DNA of 64,000 bases, from contig JANTQA010000020.1 of assembly GCA_027625915.1 (NCBI GenBank), positions 1,302,001-1,366,000 on the forward strand, in the 5' to 3' direction. The stretch comes from Anaeramoeba flamelloides (Eukaryota; Metamonada; Anaeramoebidae). Shown here piece by piece: positions 32,708 to 43,237 of this stretch; position 1 is the stretch's first letter; each line of letters opens with the position of its first letter. The position numbers were made by a program, and so were the translations under genes. Below the pieces are notes generated by a model. It was given only the letters and a program-made list of their open reading frames with translations, was not told where the DNA came from and made no database searches.

Positions 32708-32886
32708 AGGGTATTTGAATTCTAAATGGGAAAAAATTTTTACTTTCATTCTCAATTTCCTTTTTTAAATAAAAGCCCAGTAACAAATTACAACCCACTT
32801 TTTTCCGAACTCTATAGATATCAAAGAAAAAAAAACTGAAAAGGAAGTGAAAATTCTTTACCATTTAATATTCAAATACCAGTATA
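32708..32886. repeat. Foldback repeat family B, copy 4
   Basis: GGTATTTGAATTCTAAATGG at one end and TTAATATTCAAATACCAG at the other, well matched inverted ends. Confidence 0.68.
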
Positions 32887-33725
32887 TAAAGTATATCTTA
32901 AGTGATCAAGAAATTTCAAATATTTTGTCTTTTAAGAGTGTTTATCTCTTGAGAGAGAAAAAAAGTATTCTATTTAAATACATACTTTTAATAATAAAAT
33001 AAAAAGATCAAAAGTTTCATCTAGCTTTCCAAAAAACTCAAAGAATTAAAACCAGTCATCAAAGTCCCCAATTCTAAAAAGGGAAATTAATAATTTAGGC
33101 TGATTTTTTGAATTGAAAATATTGAAATTTTACAGAATTTTAAAAAGCTTTTTATGAAAAGCTGAATGAAAATTTTGTGACTTTTATTTTGAAACAAATA
33201 GTGATACCTTTATAATTGTTTAAAGAAAGAGATAGATCTATACATTCCAAAAGAAAAGGAAATCATCTGGGTTGTCATTTTTTCAAAATAGAGTGTGTAA
33301 GTGTAAAAGAAAAAATTGACAAACATAAAATTAAGTATTGGATTTGAAACTAAATAAAAAAAAATTTGAATAAATGTGAAAAACTCTTAACAAAAAAGTT
33401 TTCTTTCAAAAGTCCTTCTGAATTTTTTGGATAATTAATCGTTTCTAGTGTTTCTTCTGTTTTTGGAAATAAAAATTCAAGAAATGGATGATTTATATTA
33501 ATTTAGTTTAATAACACTTTGAAAAAAAAATAAAATTGAAACAATTTTATAATTAGTTTGGATTCGTTTGACTGATTTTTGTCAAATTAATCATAAGTTA
33601 TACAAGAATTCATTGAGATAGTTTCGAAAGAGTAATTTTTTCAAAAATATTCAAAAAAACTTTTCTTAAAATAATAAACATTAATTTTTTAAAAACTAAT
33701 TCTTATTTATACTTTAAACAAAAAT

Positions 33726-34504
33726 ATGACACAAAACATTATTCAAATGAATACACAACCTGCTAAAAATTTAAATATTGATATCAAAATGGAAAAGGAG
33801 AAAGAAGAAAAAATGCATATTGATCAAAATAATGGAAAAAGAGTGCATAGGAAAAAAAGAAGACGAAGAAAAAGAAAAGAAAAAAAATCTACCCAGGATA
33901 TAAGCCAAAGGTTCGTTGTCAAAAAATGGTCTGCAGTTGCTTTATGGTGTTATGGTAACTTTTAATTCCAATTTTTTTTTTAAATATATTTAATCTTTGA
34001 TAAACAACTTTCGATCCTAATTCCATAACAATTGAGTAAATCTCTTTTTATTATTAATTTTCTATTAGATGTCATACAAACAGAATGTGGGATCTGTAGA
34101 AATTCCTTAATAGAACTTTGTACAGAATGTCAATTAAATCATGATTCAGAAACATGTAGTGAATGTTCTACCGTAATTGGTGCTTGTAATCGTAAGTTTT
34201 TCATTCATATTTTTCTTCTAAGAATCTGAAATATTCATAATTTTTATTTTTTATTTTAACGATATCTATAAAAAATTACTATTTTTTTGAATGAGAATAG
34301 ATGCTTTTCATTTTCATTGTATTTCAATGTGGACCAAAGAGCATTCAAGTTGCCCATATTGTACAAGAGATGTAAGAATCTTAACTTTTTTCATTTTTAT
34401 AACCTATTAACCAATTATAATAAATATTTTTATTTTTATTACTATTTTCAATTATTATTGACGAATAACAACAATAGTGGGAAATTGTAAAAATCAGAGA
34501 TTAA
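33726..34504 (+). CDS. RING-box protein RBX1/ROC1, cullin-RING ligase subunit, four exons
   Basis: Exons 33726-33954, 34069-34191, 34301-34371 and 34478-34504 join with GTAACT, GTAAGT and GTAAGA donors and TTAG/AATAG acceptors, giving 149 residues. After a Lys/Arg-rich N-terminal tail of about 64 residues comes FVVKKWSAVALW, the strand that threads into the cullin. The RING-H2 zinc ligands follow: Cys83/Cys86 (CGIC), Cys94, Cys97, Cys106/Cys109, Cys116, His118 and His121, then HFHC and CPYC (Cys135, Cys138), and finally DWEIVKI. This is the RBX layout, with the extra cysteines that hold the third zinc. The protein recruits E2-ubiquitin to SCF-type ligases in nucleus and cytosol. The last ligand position is Cys138 where RBX1 normally has Asp and RBX2 has Cys, although the rest of the sequence is closer to RBX1 (CNHAFHFHCIS). 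Introns are 71-114 bases. Confidence 0.94.
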
Positions 34505-34973
34505 AGAATACTTGATGAAGAAAAACTTTTACACAGATTTTTTTTTTTTTTGAACTAATTTAATTTTGAACATTATCACAAAATTAATTTAATTTTTTTG
34601 GCTTTTGTTAAAGATTTTTTATTTTTTTTGAATTAACTTTTTTTTAATAATTGGTGATCATTTCATTATGGAAATATTTTTCGATCTAGTTTAAAAAAAA
34701 TTATTTTTGAGATATTAAACACTGAAAATTCAAATGTGAATCACCAAAATATTTTATAAAATACAATAAAAAAGACAATAATATAAAACTGTTTTGTATC
34801 TTGGCTTTTTTAAGTTTTTGTGTTTTTTTCGTTCTAGGACATTTTTTTGTAGAATTTGGTTTTATTTTTTGTTGGGGTGTAAGTTAAGTATAGTTTTTGG
34901 TTAGAAGGTTTACTAAAATGAAAAGGAAAATCAATATAATGAAATATGAAATTTATTCCAAAAAATTATTAAT

Positions 34974-35062
34974 TACAGTCAGTTCCACTTTTAAGGCACA
35001 TACTTGAATGAATTTTTTTTAGGAATAATAAAATTTTAAATTGAAGTGTAAAATTTAGATTC
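34974..35062 (+). mobile_element. MITE family A, copy 8 (single arm, degenerate)
   Basis: Starts TTACAGTCAGTTCCAC with TTTTAAGGCACA kept, then decays; the opposite arm cannot be found. It lies about 470 bases after the RBX1 stop. Confidence 0.65.
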
Positions 35063-35149
35063 GAAACTAAAATTCCAGAATTTTGCATACAATTAAAATC
35101 TTTAAAATAGATCACAATAATAAAATTGTATTCAATTTTAAATAAATTT

Positions 35150-35620
35150 GATTTTTATTCAACTATTTTAATCATATTTTGATCTACTAGTTTTTTGTTC
35201 TCATTTTATTTTTTGAATTATGTAACTTCTTTGGTTCGATCAATAATTCTTTTGAATAGTATGATATTAGGTTAAAGTTGGGTTATACAAAATAGATGAA
35301 CACAAATAAAATTAGTATTTTGGTATCTGACCTTCTCTTCGATCAGTAATCCTAAAAACATTAAAACAAATTTAGCAATGCATTTTATTATTTTTGTATA
35401 TCTCCATAATTTTTAACACAATTATGATATATTATTATTGATAATTATTTGTTTTTTGTTTTGTGAGTATTGTAATTTATAAATATGGGTTGTAGTTTCA
35501 ATTGAACAATGGTTCTAATTGGATGTTTCTTTTAGAATTGATTAATAAGGGGTAATTTTTCAAATATTAAATTTTGGTAGGTTAAAAATATTTAATTGGG
35601 ATTTAGGATAATAATATGTA
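35150..35620 (+). repeat. Repeat family I, copy 1
   Basis: About 470 bases repeated in the same orientation at 36975-37445. Shared blocks are TTTTTTGAATTA-GT-ACTT, TTAGGTTAAAGTTG, GATAATTATTT-TTTTTTGTT and TTCAATTG-GAATG-TTCT. A weaker third copy is near 39890-40270. Confidence 0.65.
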
Positions 35621-36974
35621 AAAGAAAATCTAAAAATGTGACATAATTTGTGAATTTGTTCCTGTCTTAAATTTCTTTCAAATATTGTTTATAAAAAGGA
35701 AACGACTTAATATTATTATCAATTAAATGAATAAAAGATTTTTTGATCACTTATTGTCTCAAAATTAGATAAGTTGTTTTGTAGATCTCAAAAATATTTC
35801 ATTTTTTTGGACTAGTTTTTAATAATATACCAATCAGAAAAAAACACAACAGATTAAAAAAAGGTAGTATTTCCAAATCTGAGATTGTGTTTCATCCTCA
35901 GGTTTTTCTTTATTATGTGATTATTTTTATTGATTAGTCTTACTTTTCTCTGACTGTAAAGGTTTCCTGTTAAAAAAAAATGTGATTTTTGGTTTCCCTA
36001 TTTTGCTTTTTTTTCCCACTCTGATTATGATTTATAAGAAATCCAAAATGGTTTGATGGTTAAAGTGGTACTTATTGATTTTTTCAATTTGTTTACACTC
36101 TGCAAAAAATTAGTCTTTAATTATAATATAAACGGTAAAAATTTTGAATAGAATCGATCTAATTTAACAAAAATAAAATTGAAATTTGAAATAATCATCA
36201 GAGTATAGATTTTTATATATATATCTTATTTATTTGTTCTTTAAGCCAAAATAACAATGTTATGGATTTTTCTATTTTTCAAGTTTTAATTGTTAAGAAT
36301 ACTTGATATTAACATTGGGTCTTAAGTTTTTTTCATTTTTTTTAATCTTATCTTTGATGAAAAAATTCTTAACAATAAATAATTGCGAAAAATTAATTAA
36401 GTTCAAAATATTCAAAATGACTTTGTTTATACATTTTTTGAATCGTTTATGTAAATTTGGTCACTCTGCTATTCTCTTCCTAATTTTTTAAGTTGTTTTT
36501 CATAATACCAAATTTTTCATCATAAATTCAAAGATCTACTCAAGTCTTAGCAAATCGAAATGAAATTCAATTTCTACCTATTAAAACTATTTTCAACTTA
36601 AATGGAAATTTACTCAAAAACTTTAAAAAATAGAATTTAATAAATTGATAAAACTTATTAAATTTGATTATAACCCCAATAAAAAAATAAATATTTGAAA
36701 AACAGGGTATTTTTATGATTTAAAAATATAGATAAAAAATGAATATCTAAATAATTTGAGAAACAATCAAAGTTGGAAAATAATCGAATACTACAAAATT
36801 ATAAAAATGAAAAATTTAATTTTAAAATAAAAAAATATATAAGATTTAAAACAAGTACTACATTCTCCAAATTTAGAACTTTTACAGATGGACTAAATAA
36901 ACTAAAATTCAAAATTTTCTACAGAGCTAAAACGTTCCAATCACAATAATACAATTTCATTCGAATTGGATCTA

Positions 36975-37445
36975 ATTTATATTTTTGTAAAATATGATTA
37001 TCATTTTTTTCATCTTTTATTTTTTGTTTTCATTTCATTTTTTGAATTACGTGACTTGTTTCTTTTGATCATAATTTTTTTCAACAATTGATATTAGGTT
37101 AAAGTTGAGTTGTTCCAAAATAGAAGAACTCAAATAAAATTAATTGATAATATCAAACCCTTTGATCAATCAATATTCCTAATAGAATTTTTACAAATTT
37201 ACCAATGTATTTTTTTGTTTTGCTAACTCCAAAATTTTTAACACAGCCTTGATTTATTTGTATTGATAATTATTTATTTTTTGTTGTGTAAGTGTTGTAA
37301 TTTATAAAAAAAGTGTTAACGTTTCAATTGGGGAATGTTTCTGATTTGGTGTTTTTCCTTGGATTGATAAATTAAGAGTTTTTTTCTACAAATCGAATTT
37401 TCTTGTGTTAAAAATTTTGAATTGGGGTTGAGATATTCATATGTA
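36975..37445 (+). repeat. Repeat family I, copy 2
   Basis: Direct repeat of 35150-35620. It ends just before a LINE-like fragment, so family I may be an untranslated part of that element; this is only a guess from position. Confidence 0.62.
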
Positions 37446-37479
37446 TTAAAAAAATAAATCTGAATATAAAACATTTAAA

Positions 37480-37605
37480 AAAAAAGAAAAATGTAAAAAA
37501 TGTGATTATTGTACTCAATATTATGAAAATATAAATCATTTCATTTGGTATTGTGAAAGCTACAAATTTATCAGAATCAAGTGGAAAAAAAATTGTCAAA
37601 AATTC
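37480..37605 (+). mobile_element. LINE ORF2 C-terminal fragment (second family)
   Basis: The frame CKKCDYCTQYYENINHFIWY, followed by CESYKF, fits the Cys-x2-Cys...His...Trp-x-Cys tail of LINE ORF2 proteins, as in the 4960 element (DHILWMCPSY), but the sequence differs. Stops follow and no poly(A) is obvious. Confidence 0.5.
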
Positions 37606-37964
37606 TAGATAAGGAACTATACGAAAAATTTATTCTAATAAAAAATACACAGAAAATCTTTAATCTGACGAATTAAAATTACGAATTTTATTTTTCTTGT
37701 CGATATTTTTTCATCAAAGCTCTTATGGTTAAAAAACTTAAGATAATAAAGAAAAATTAAAAATAAAAAATTGAAAATAAAAAATTGAAAATAAAAAATT
37801 GAAAATAAAAAATTCCTAAAATAGTTTAAAAATATATAAATTCGGGTACATACTGCCTAACTCTTCGGAGTCATGGAATGACAATTTATTAATCATCGTT
37901 TGTGGAATCCTTATTTATTACTGATAATCTTTCTATTGAGTTTTTGTTCATTCTGTGTATTATG

Positions 37965-38165
37965 GGGACATATCGTCAAGTGCCATAGAGTGCCGTTAAG
38001 TGCCTAGGTTTTTTTTTATTTGATAAATAAAAAGAAAATTTCAAAAATTTTCTTTTTATTTCTCAAATTAAAAAAAAAAGCTAAAGACAGTTTTCCAGAA
38101 TTAGAAATAATTTTGTAAAATTATGGTTTTACTAAATATTTTCAAATTCTCAAAAACCGAACTAC
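37965..38165. repeat. Repeat family C, copy 3
   Basis: Begins CGTCAAGTGCCATAGAGTGC and continues into CTAGG-T-rich sequence, the reverse of the 4615-4940 end signature. Confidence 0.5.
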
Positions 38166-38642
38166 AACAGATAGTTTATATTTGGTCATGAATATGATAA
38201 TAATGTTTTTTAGATATATTTTAATTATTTTTCTTCTTCTGTTTTTTTTTTATTTGATAAATTTTATTTAATTACTCCTTTCTCTAAATAAATAAATAAT
38301 AAATAAATAAATAACATAGAAAATTCAAAAGAACCAAAAAAAAAAAAAAAAAAATCTCAGCAATATATTTAATTTTGAAAAAAATAATTTTATAAATACT
38401 TTAACTGAATTGTATTAAACGAAGAGAATAAAAGTACATATCAAATATTACTTTTTTTTTTTCTTCTTTTTCTTTTCTTTTTTCTGTTAAGATGATAAAA
38501 GATGAATTTATTTCAGCTCTGTAAATCGTAATCTCGAGTGGTTGTCGTATTTAAATTCCCAAATTTTTAAGAAAATTATTCAATTATAAGATTCTTTTGT
38601 TTTTTGATATTAAAATAAATCAAAGATTTTGTTTTAAAACTA

Positions 38643-38686
<44 letters not shown>

Positions 38687-38799
38687 GCATTATATGTAAA
38701 ATATTAATTTCAATTACAAATAATAAAAGTGAAAAATAATTAGAAAGTAAACAAAATAAAGTATTTTCGTGAAAAGTTTCTAATTGTAATGGGTGGATT
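38166..38799. other. AT-rich spacer with a long (TA)n run
   Basis: A near-pure TA repeat lies at about 38641-38683. A short plus-strand patch near 38518-38590 (NRNLEWLSYLNSQIF then a stop) looks coding-like but stands alone. Confidence 0.4.
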
Positions 38800-39320
38800 A
38801 CATTTTTTTGGGTGGATGCGAGTAGAGATTAGAAGATAAATTTTTATTTTGGAAATTTTCAAAAACATTGTTTCTCATTTTTTTTGTTTTTTTTTTATAT
38901 TAAATTCCTAACAAATCATATTGAAAAAAATTTTTTTTTTTGATATTTTAAGTTCTTGAAAGTCAGAAAATCACAATATGTTCTTCAAATGTTATAGGAA
39001 ATGTGAAAATGATAGTAGAAAAAATATATGGGTTTCTATTGGAATTTTCTTTTGATCTACAATTTGAAGATTCAATATGAGGATCATTGTTGTTTTTTTC
39101 AATACTTGATGTGATTTTAATTATAAAATTGTATTGAAAATATGTTGATTGATTTGATTTCATATGTGTATCAACTATTCTCTAATATGTGTTATTCTAC
39201 ATATTTTTTATATATTGTTTAAAGGTTAATTATAAAAAATAATTGATATTTGGGAATTTTTTTTCTGACATCCTCTCCAGATAAAAAGCTTATTTTGTAC
39301 TGAAAAAAAAATAATATGTT
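38800..39320 (-). mobile_element. Repeat family D, copy 4
   Basis: Reverse-oriented and diverged; shares with 7070-7590 the GTAGA(G/A)ATTAG-TAGAA... and CTATTGGAATTTTCTTTTGATCT-like blocks and ends in AATTATAAAAAATAATTGATATTT. Confidence 0.5.
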
Positions 39321-39359
39321 TTTATATCAACATTTGTAAATAAACTACATTTCAAGATC

Positions 39360-39560
39360 TTTGGCCATCAGCAATCAAATTTTGAAAATATATATATTTG
39401 TAAATTGAAGTTATCTATTATAATAAAAAAATTACTATTTGAATATTCAGTTCTATACACTAGAAATTTATGTTTTTCCTCTAAAATTAAAATATAAAAA
39501 AGTAAAAAAAAAATAAAAAAAAATTGAGCCATTTATGTTGAAATTCAGTTTATAATATAA
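39360..39560. repeat. Tc1-fragment relative
   Basis: Matches 22230-22440, with shared ATTCAGTTCTATAC and AAATTGAAGTTAT blocks, ending in the TA border CAGTTTATAAT. Confidence 0.45.
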
Positions 39561-40339
39561 AATTTAAAATTTAAAATTTTTAGAATCATTTTAAATATTT
39601 GAAATAATAACATTAATTGATGTTGAAGTGACAAATTTAACAAAATTTTGATTCAACTTTTCAATAAACAATGGTTTAAAAGTCGGTAATATTTCTGTAA
39701 TTCACCAAGAGGTTATATTAGGATTTTCGTTTAAATGTTGTTGATTTTGATGTTTTCTTTAAATTCTTGACTTTTTTATGGTTTGTTCGAAATACTGAAT
39801 GAAAATTCTATTACTTTAATTTTTAATTAACAGTTCCCTGTTTCTGAAAGCCTAAAAATGATTTTGATTTTTTCCTATTATATATTCGATTCTTATTTCA
39901 TTTTTTATAAATTTTATTTCTTTTTTTCAATTGCATCATAATTTACTCTAGATCAAAATCTTATGAAATAGTTAATATTTTGTCAAAGTTGATTTTTTTA
40001 AAAGGGAAAAACTCTAAAAAAATAAGTTTTAAGTATCCAACCTTTGATCTATTAATATTTGAAAACAAAATTTCAACTTATTGATAAATTGCAATTAAAG
40101 TTTGGAAATTTTTACTTGATTTTCCTTTTTGGAATTATTATGTTCATGCTTGAATATAGCATTTTATGAAGTAAAGTGTTAAGAAACTATGTAAAATTAG
40201 TTGTTCTTCAAAATATTCTTTCTCCAGGGACTATTTGATAAGAAACAGTTCGAAAATTAATAAAAATAGGAATTGAACTAAAAATTTTTTGAACTTTATT
40301 TGAATTTATCAGTATTTCCAAAATACTTTTTTTATTTTC

Positions 40340-40903
40340 TTAAGGATTACAATCCCTGAAATTTGAAAAAAAGACTATATTGTATTTGATATTGTAAATT
40401 TTTAATTTAGTTCTTAGCTGATTGATCTGGTTTTTGGTATGGGTTTTAATAGTGGTTCAAAATGGCAATTTTTGACACTTTATTTTTTTTATTTCCAAAT
40501 CCGAATTGAAGAATGCAAGATTAATAGATTGGTAGATGTTCAAGAATAAATTTTGAATTTCGGGTTGTAGAAGAAAAGAATCTTGATTTACTTTTTTGTC
40601 AATTAACTAAATGAAAAAATAAAATTTTTTAAAAACTCCCCAATAAAACCAAAAATAATTAAAAATTTCAATCAACAACCTACAAACCACATTTTTTTAT
40701 AACTTAAGTTACAGCCAATTAATCTTAAACTCTTCAATTCGGATTTCGGAAATAAAAAAAATAAATTGTCAAAAATTGCCATTTTGAACCACTATTAAAA
40801 CCCATACCAAAAACCAGATTGTGCAACAAAGAACCAAATTAACAAGTGAGTACAAACATTACAAGACAATCTTTTTTCAAATTTTAGGGATTGTAAACCT
40901 TAA
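40340..40903. mobile_element. Foldback element flanked by TTAA, piggyBac-type MITE candidate
   Basis: Arms of about 190 bases (40340-40530 and 40705-40903) are inverted copies. The core TTTTTGGTATGGGTTTTAAT and the following TGGTTCAAAATGGCAATTTT are identical in both. The outermost bases are TTAAGG(A/T)TTACAATCCCT at each end, so TTAA lies at both borders. That is the target and duplication used by piggyBac transposons. It encodes nothing. Confidence 0.72.
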
Positions 40904-41160
40904 TTCAGAAATTAATGGTTAAAATTTTTGATAAGTTAATTCTAAATTTGTTTGTCAAAGTTAAATAGACAAATAGAAAATAGTCTTTCATAATTCAATT
41001 AATTTACGGGTTTTAACTTTATTGTTTTCCAAATCAGGTATTTAATTATAATTCTTTTTTCAAAAATTGGAATATATTGTGGACAATTTAAGAATCAAAT
41101 TTTATGGTTCAAAACAAAGTGTTTAAAACACTTGAGTAGTATTTCAAAAGAGTATTTAGA

Positions 41161-41333
41161 GGTACTGGTATTTGTATGATAAATAAGAAAAAAATTTCAC
41201 TTCCTTTTCCATATTTTGCTTTTTGAATAAGTGAGTTTTGCGAGATAATAGATTGTAATTCATGTTTTTTTGAAAAAAGAAATTGTGAATTAAGTAAAAA
41301 TTTTGCCCTTTTATCTATTCTAATCCCAGTAAT
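41161..41333. repeat. Foldback repeat family B, copy 5
   Basis: TACTGGTATTTGTATGATAA...TTTCACTTCC and the reverse border ...TCTAATCCCAGTA. Confidence 0.58.
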
Positions 41334-41940
41334 TACAAACCTAGAATCGAATTCAAAGATACTAATTAATGAATTTATAATTTAATTAAGTTTTTCAGAC
41401 ATTTGAATCCGAGTTTTTCTTGTTGACAAAAGTTGAAGTTGTGAAAAAAGTGAACCAAGAGTTTTTATTAATGTTAATCTAAAGTAAAATAATAAGAAGA
41501 ACAACAGACTATTTGTTACCAAAATGGATGACCCAAGACTATTATTGTTTTTTTCAGACTATATTTTGGTCAGGTTTTTTTTTTTTGATTGTTTTATAAT
41601 TTAACTTTTATTGAAAATTTTGAAGATCTCCAAAATCACTTGAACAATTCCCGATGTGTCAATGAGATTTAAATTGATTTTGTTGTTTTGATTGAAAATA
41701 ATATAATAGATTATTCTTTCAAGTTACTTTGTTTCATCTGCTCACTGGCTTTACTTTTCGTTTTAAGGTTTCCAATTTAAAACCTGTATTGTACTTTTTT
41801 CCCTATTTTACTTTTTTTCAAGAACAGTAATTTAAAAACTGCATCAGGAAGATGAATTAAATCTAGTCAAATACCATTGCTTAATAAATTATTGGAAGAT
41901 CTATTTGTTTTTCTACCAACAAACCTGAAAAATAATAAAG

Positions 41941-42433
41941 TAGAGTAGTGAAAAAAATACCGTACATGAAAAAAATCCCGGACAAGATTTTTAATTGTGA
42001 GTATTAGTAAAATTTTTGTCTAATTTCAATTATATCCTTATTATAAATAACCAATTTTTTTATGAGATTAGTAATAAACCTACCTAATGTCCATCAAAGT
42101 AGGGTGTCTCTAGAATACTCTAGTAATTGTTTGATAGTCCTAAGTTGATCAACTTTTTTCAAAAAACAATCCAGTTTTATCGAGGTTTACTAGAGTTTGG
42201 AAAATGATAATTTTTCTTCTTGTTTTTTGATTGATTGACTGGTGTTTTGAACAAGTGTAATTCCATTAATCATCATTCTAATAAGTGGGGGAGTTATAAT
42301 TGAAAAATTTCGATTCTTAAAAAAAGGAATTTGATTGTAAATAAATGAAATTACACAATAATTTTACTAATACTCACAATTAAAAATCTTGTACGGGATT
42401 TTTTTCATGTCCGGTATTTTTTTCACTACTCTA
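41941..42433 (+). mobile_element. MITE family E, copy 2 (intact ends)
   Basis: 493 bases. Terminal inverted repeats of about 74 bases start TAGAGTAGTGAAAAAAATAC and end with the exact reverse, including TA at both ends. The inside matches 30298-30792 in the same orientation. Confidence 0.85.
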
Positions 42434-43237
42434 ACTTAAAATTTAAATTATCCTTTTTAAATTAGAAAATAATAAACAACTGGATTTATTCAACATTTTG
42501 ACATGTGAAATTCTTTCACAGTCGAAAATTAAATCATAAAACCACTTCCTCAAATAAGATAGAAAAAAGGAAATAAGAAAATTTTTGATTGGTTTAAAAG
42601 CTCTATTTCTTTCAAAAAAACTACAAATCCAATCAGATCTGAAGACTACCCTTCGAATACAAATCAATAGTGGTTTGTGTTCAGACTCAAACACCAAAAC
42701 AAAAGCAAATTAGTTTATATCAGTCCGTATTGTATTTTTTTGCAAGGCTTTTTTATTTTTACAAAATTTTATTCATTTTAATCAAATTCTTGACTTTCTG
42801 AAATTTGGAATGAATTTTTATTAAAACAATTTGGTTATTTATTTACTCTTTAATGATCAACTTAAAAATAAAATGACAATAATATTAAAAAATGCAAATT
42901 GTCAATAGTCAATTCAAATGGTTTCCACTCTCATTGTAACTTATTCTCTTGTTAAAAAAAAAATAATTGTAAATAATTCTTCTGAGAAATAAAAGAATTT
43001 GGATGAAAGAATAATTTCCACTTATTGGAATAGGAAAATTTTATTTAAGATATATCTCTCAACAATTTTCGTTTCTAAAAAATTATATGACTGAAACCAA
43101 TTATTCCAATTTATTTTGCACCATTTTGAAAAAAAATTTTTTCCATAAAATCATTTTTTGAATTTGCTTTTTATTGGGAGAATTTACAAAAAGTTTTTCA
43201 CAGGTTGGTTTAAAAAAACACGCCTACCAAAATTCTG
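42434..43237. other. Spacer upstream of the RGS-DUF547 gene
   Basis: Must include that gene's promoter. A minus-strand open stretch at 42697-42443 (…KPLLICIRRVVFRSDWICSF…) has a mixed composition that looks partly coding but no recognised family; it is probably a decayed fragment. Confidence 0.3.

Noticed and set aside
38641-38683. Long TA run considered as a replication origin or centromere signal
   Set aside because: Similar (AT)n runs occur at several places here, and nothing else at the site supports such a role.
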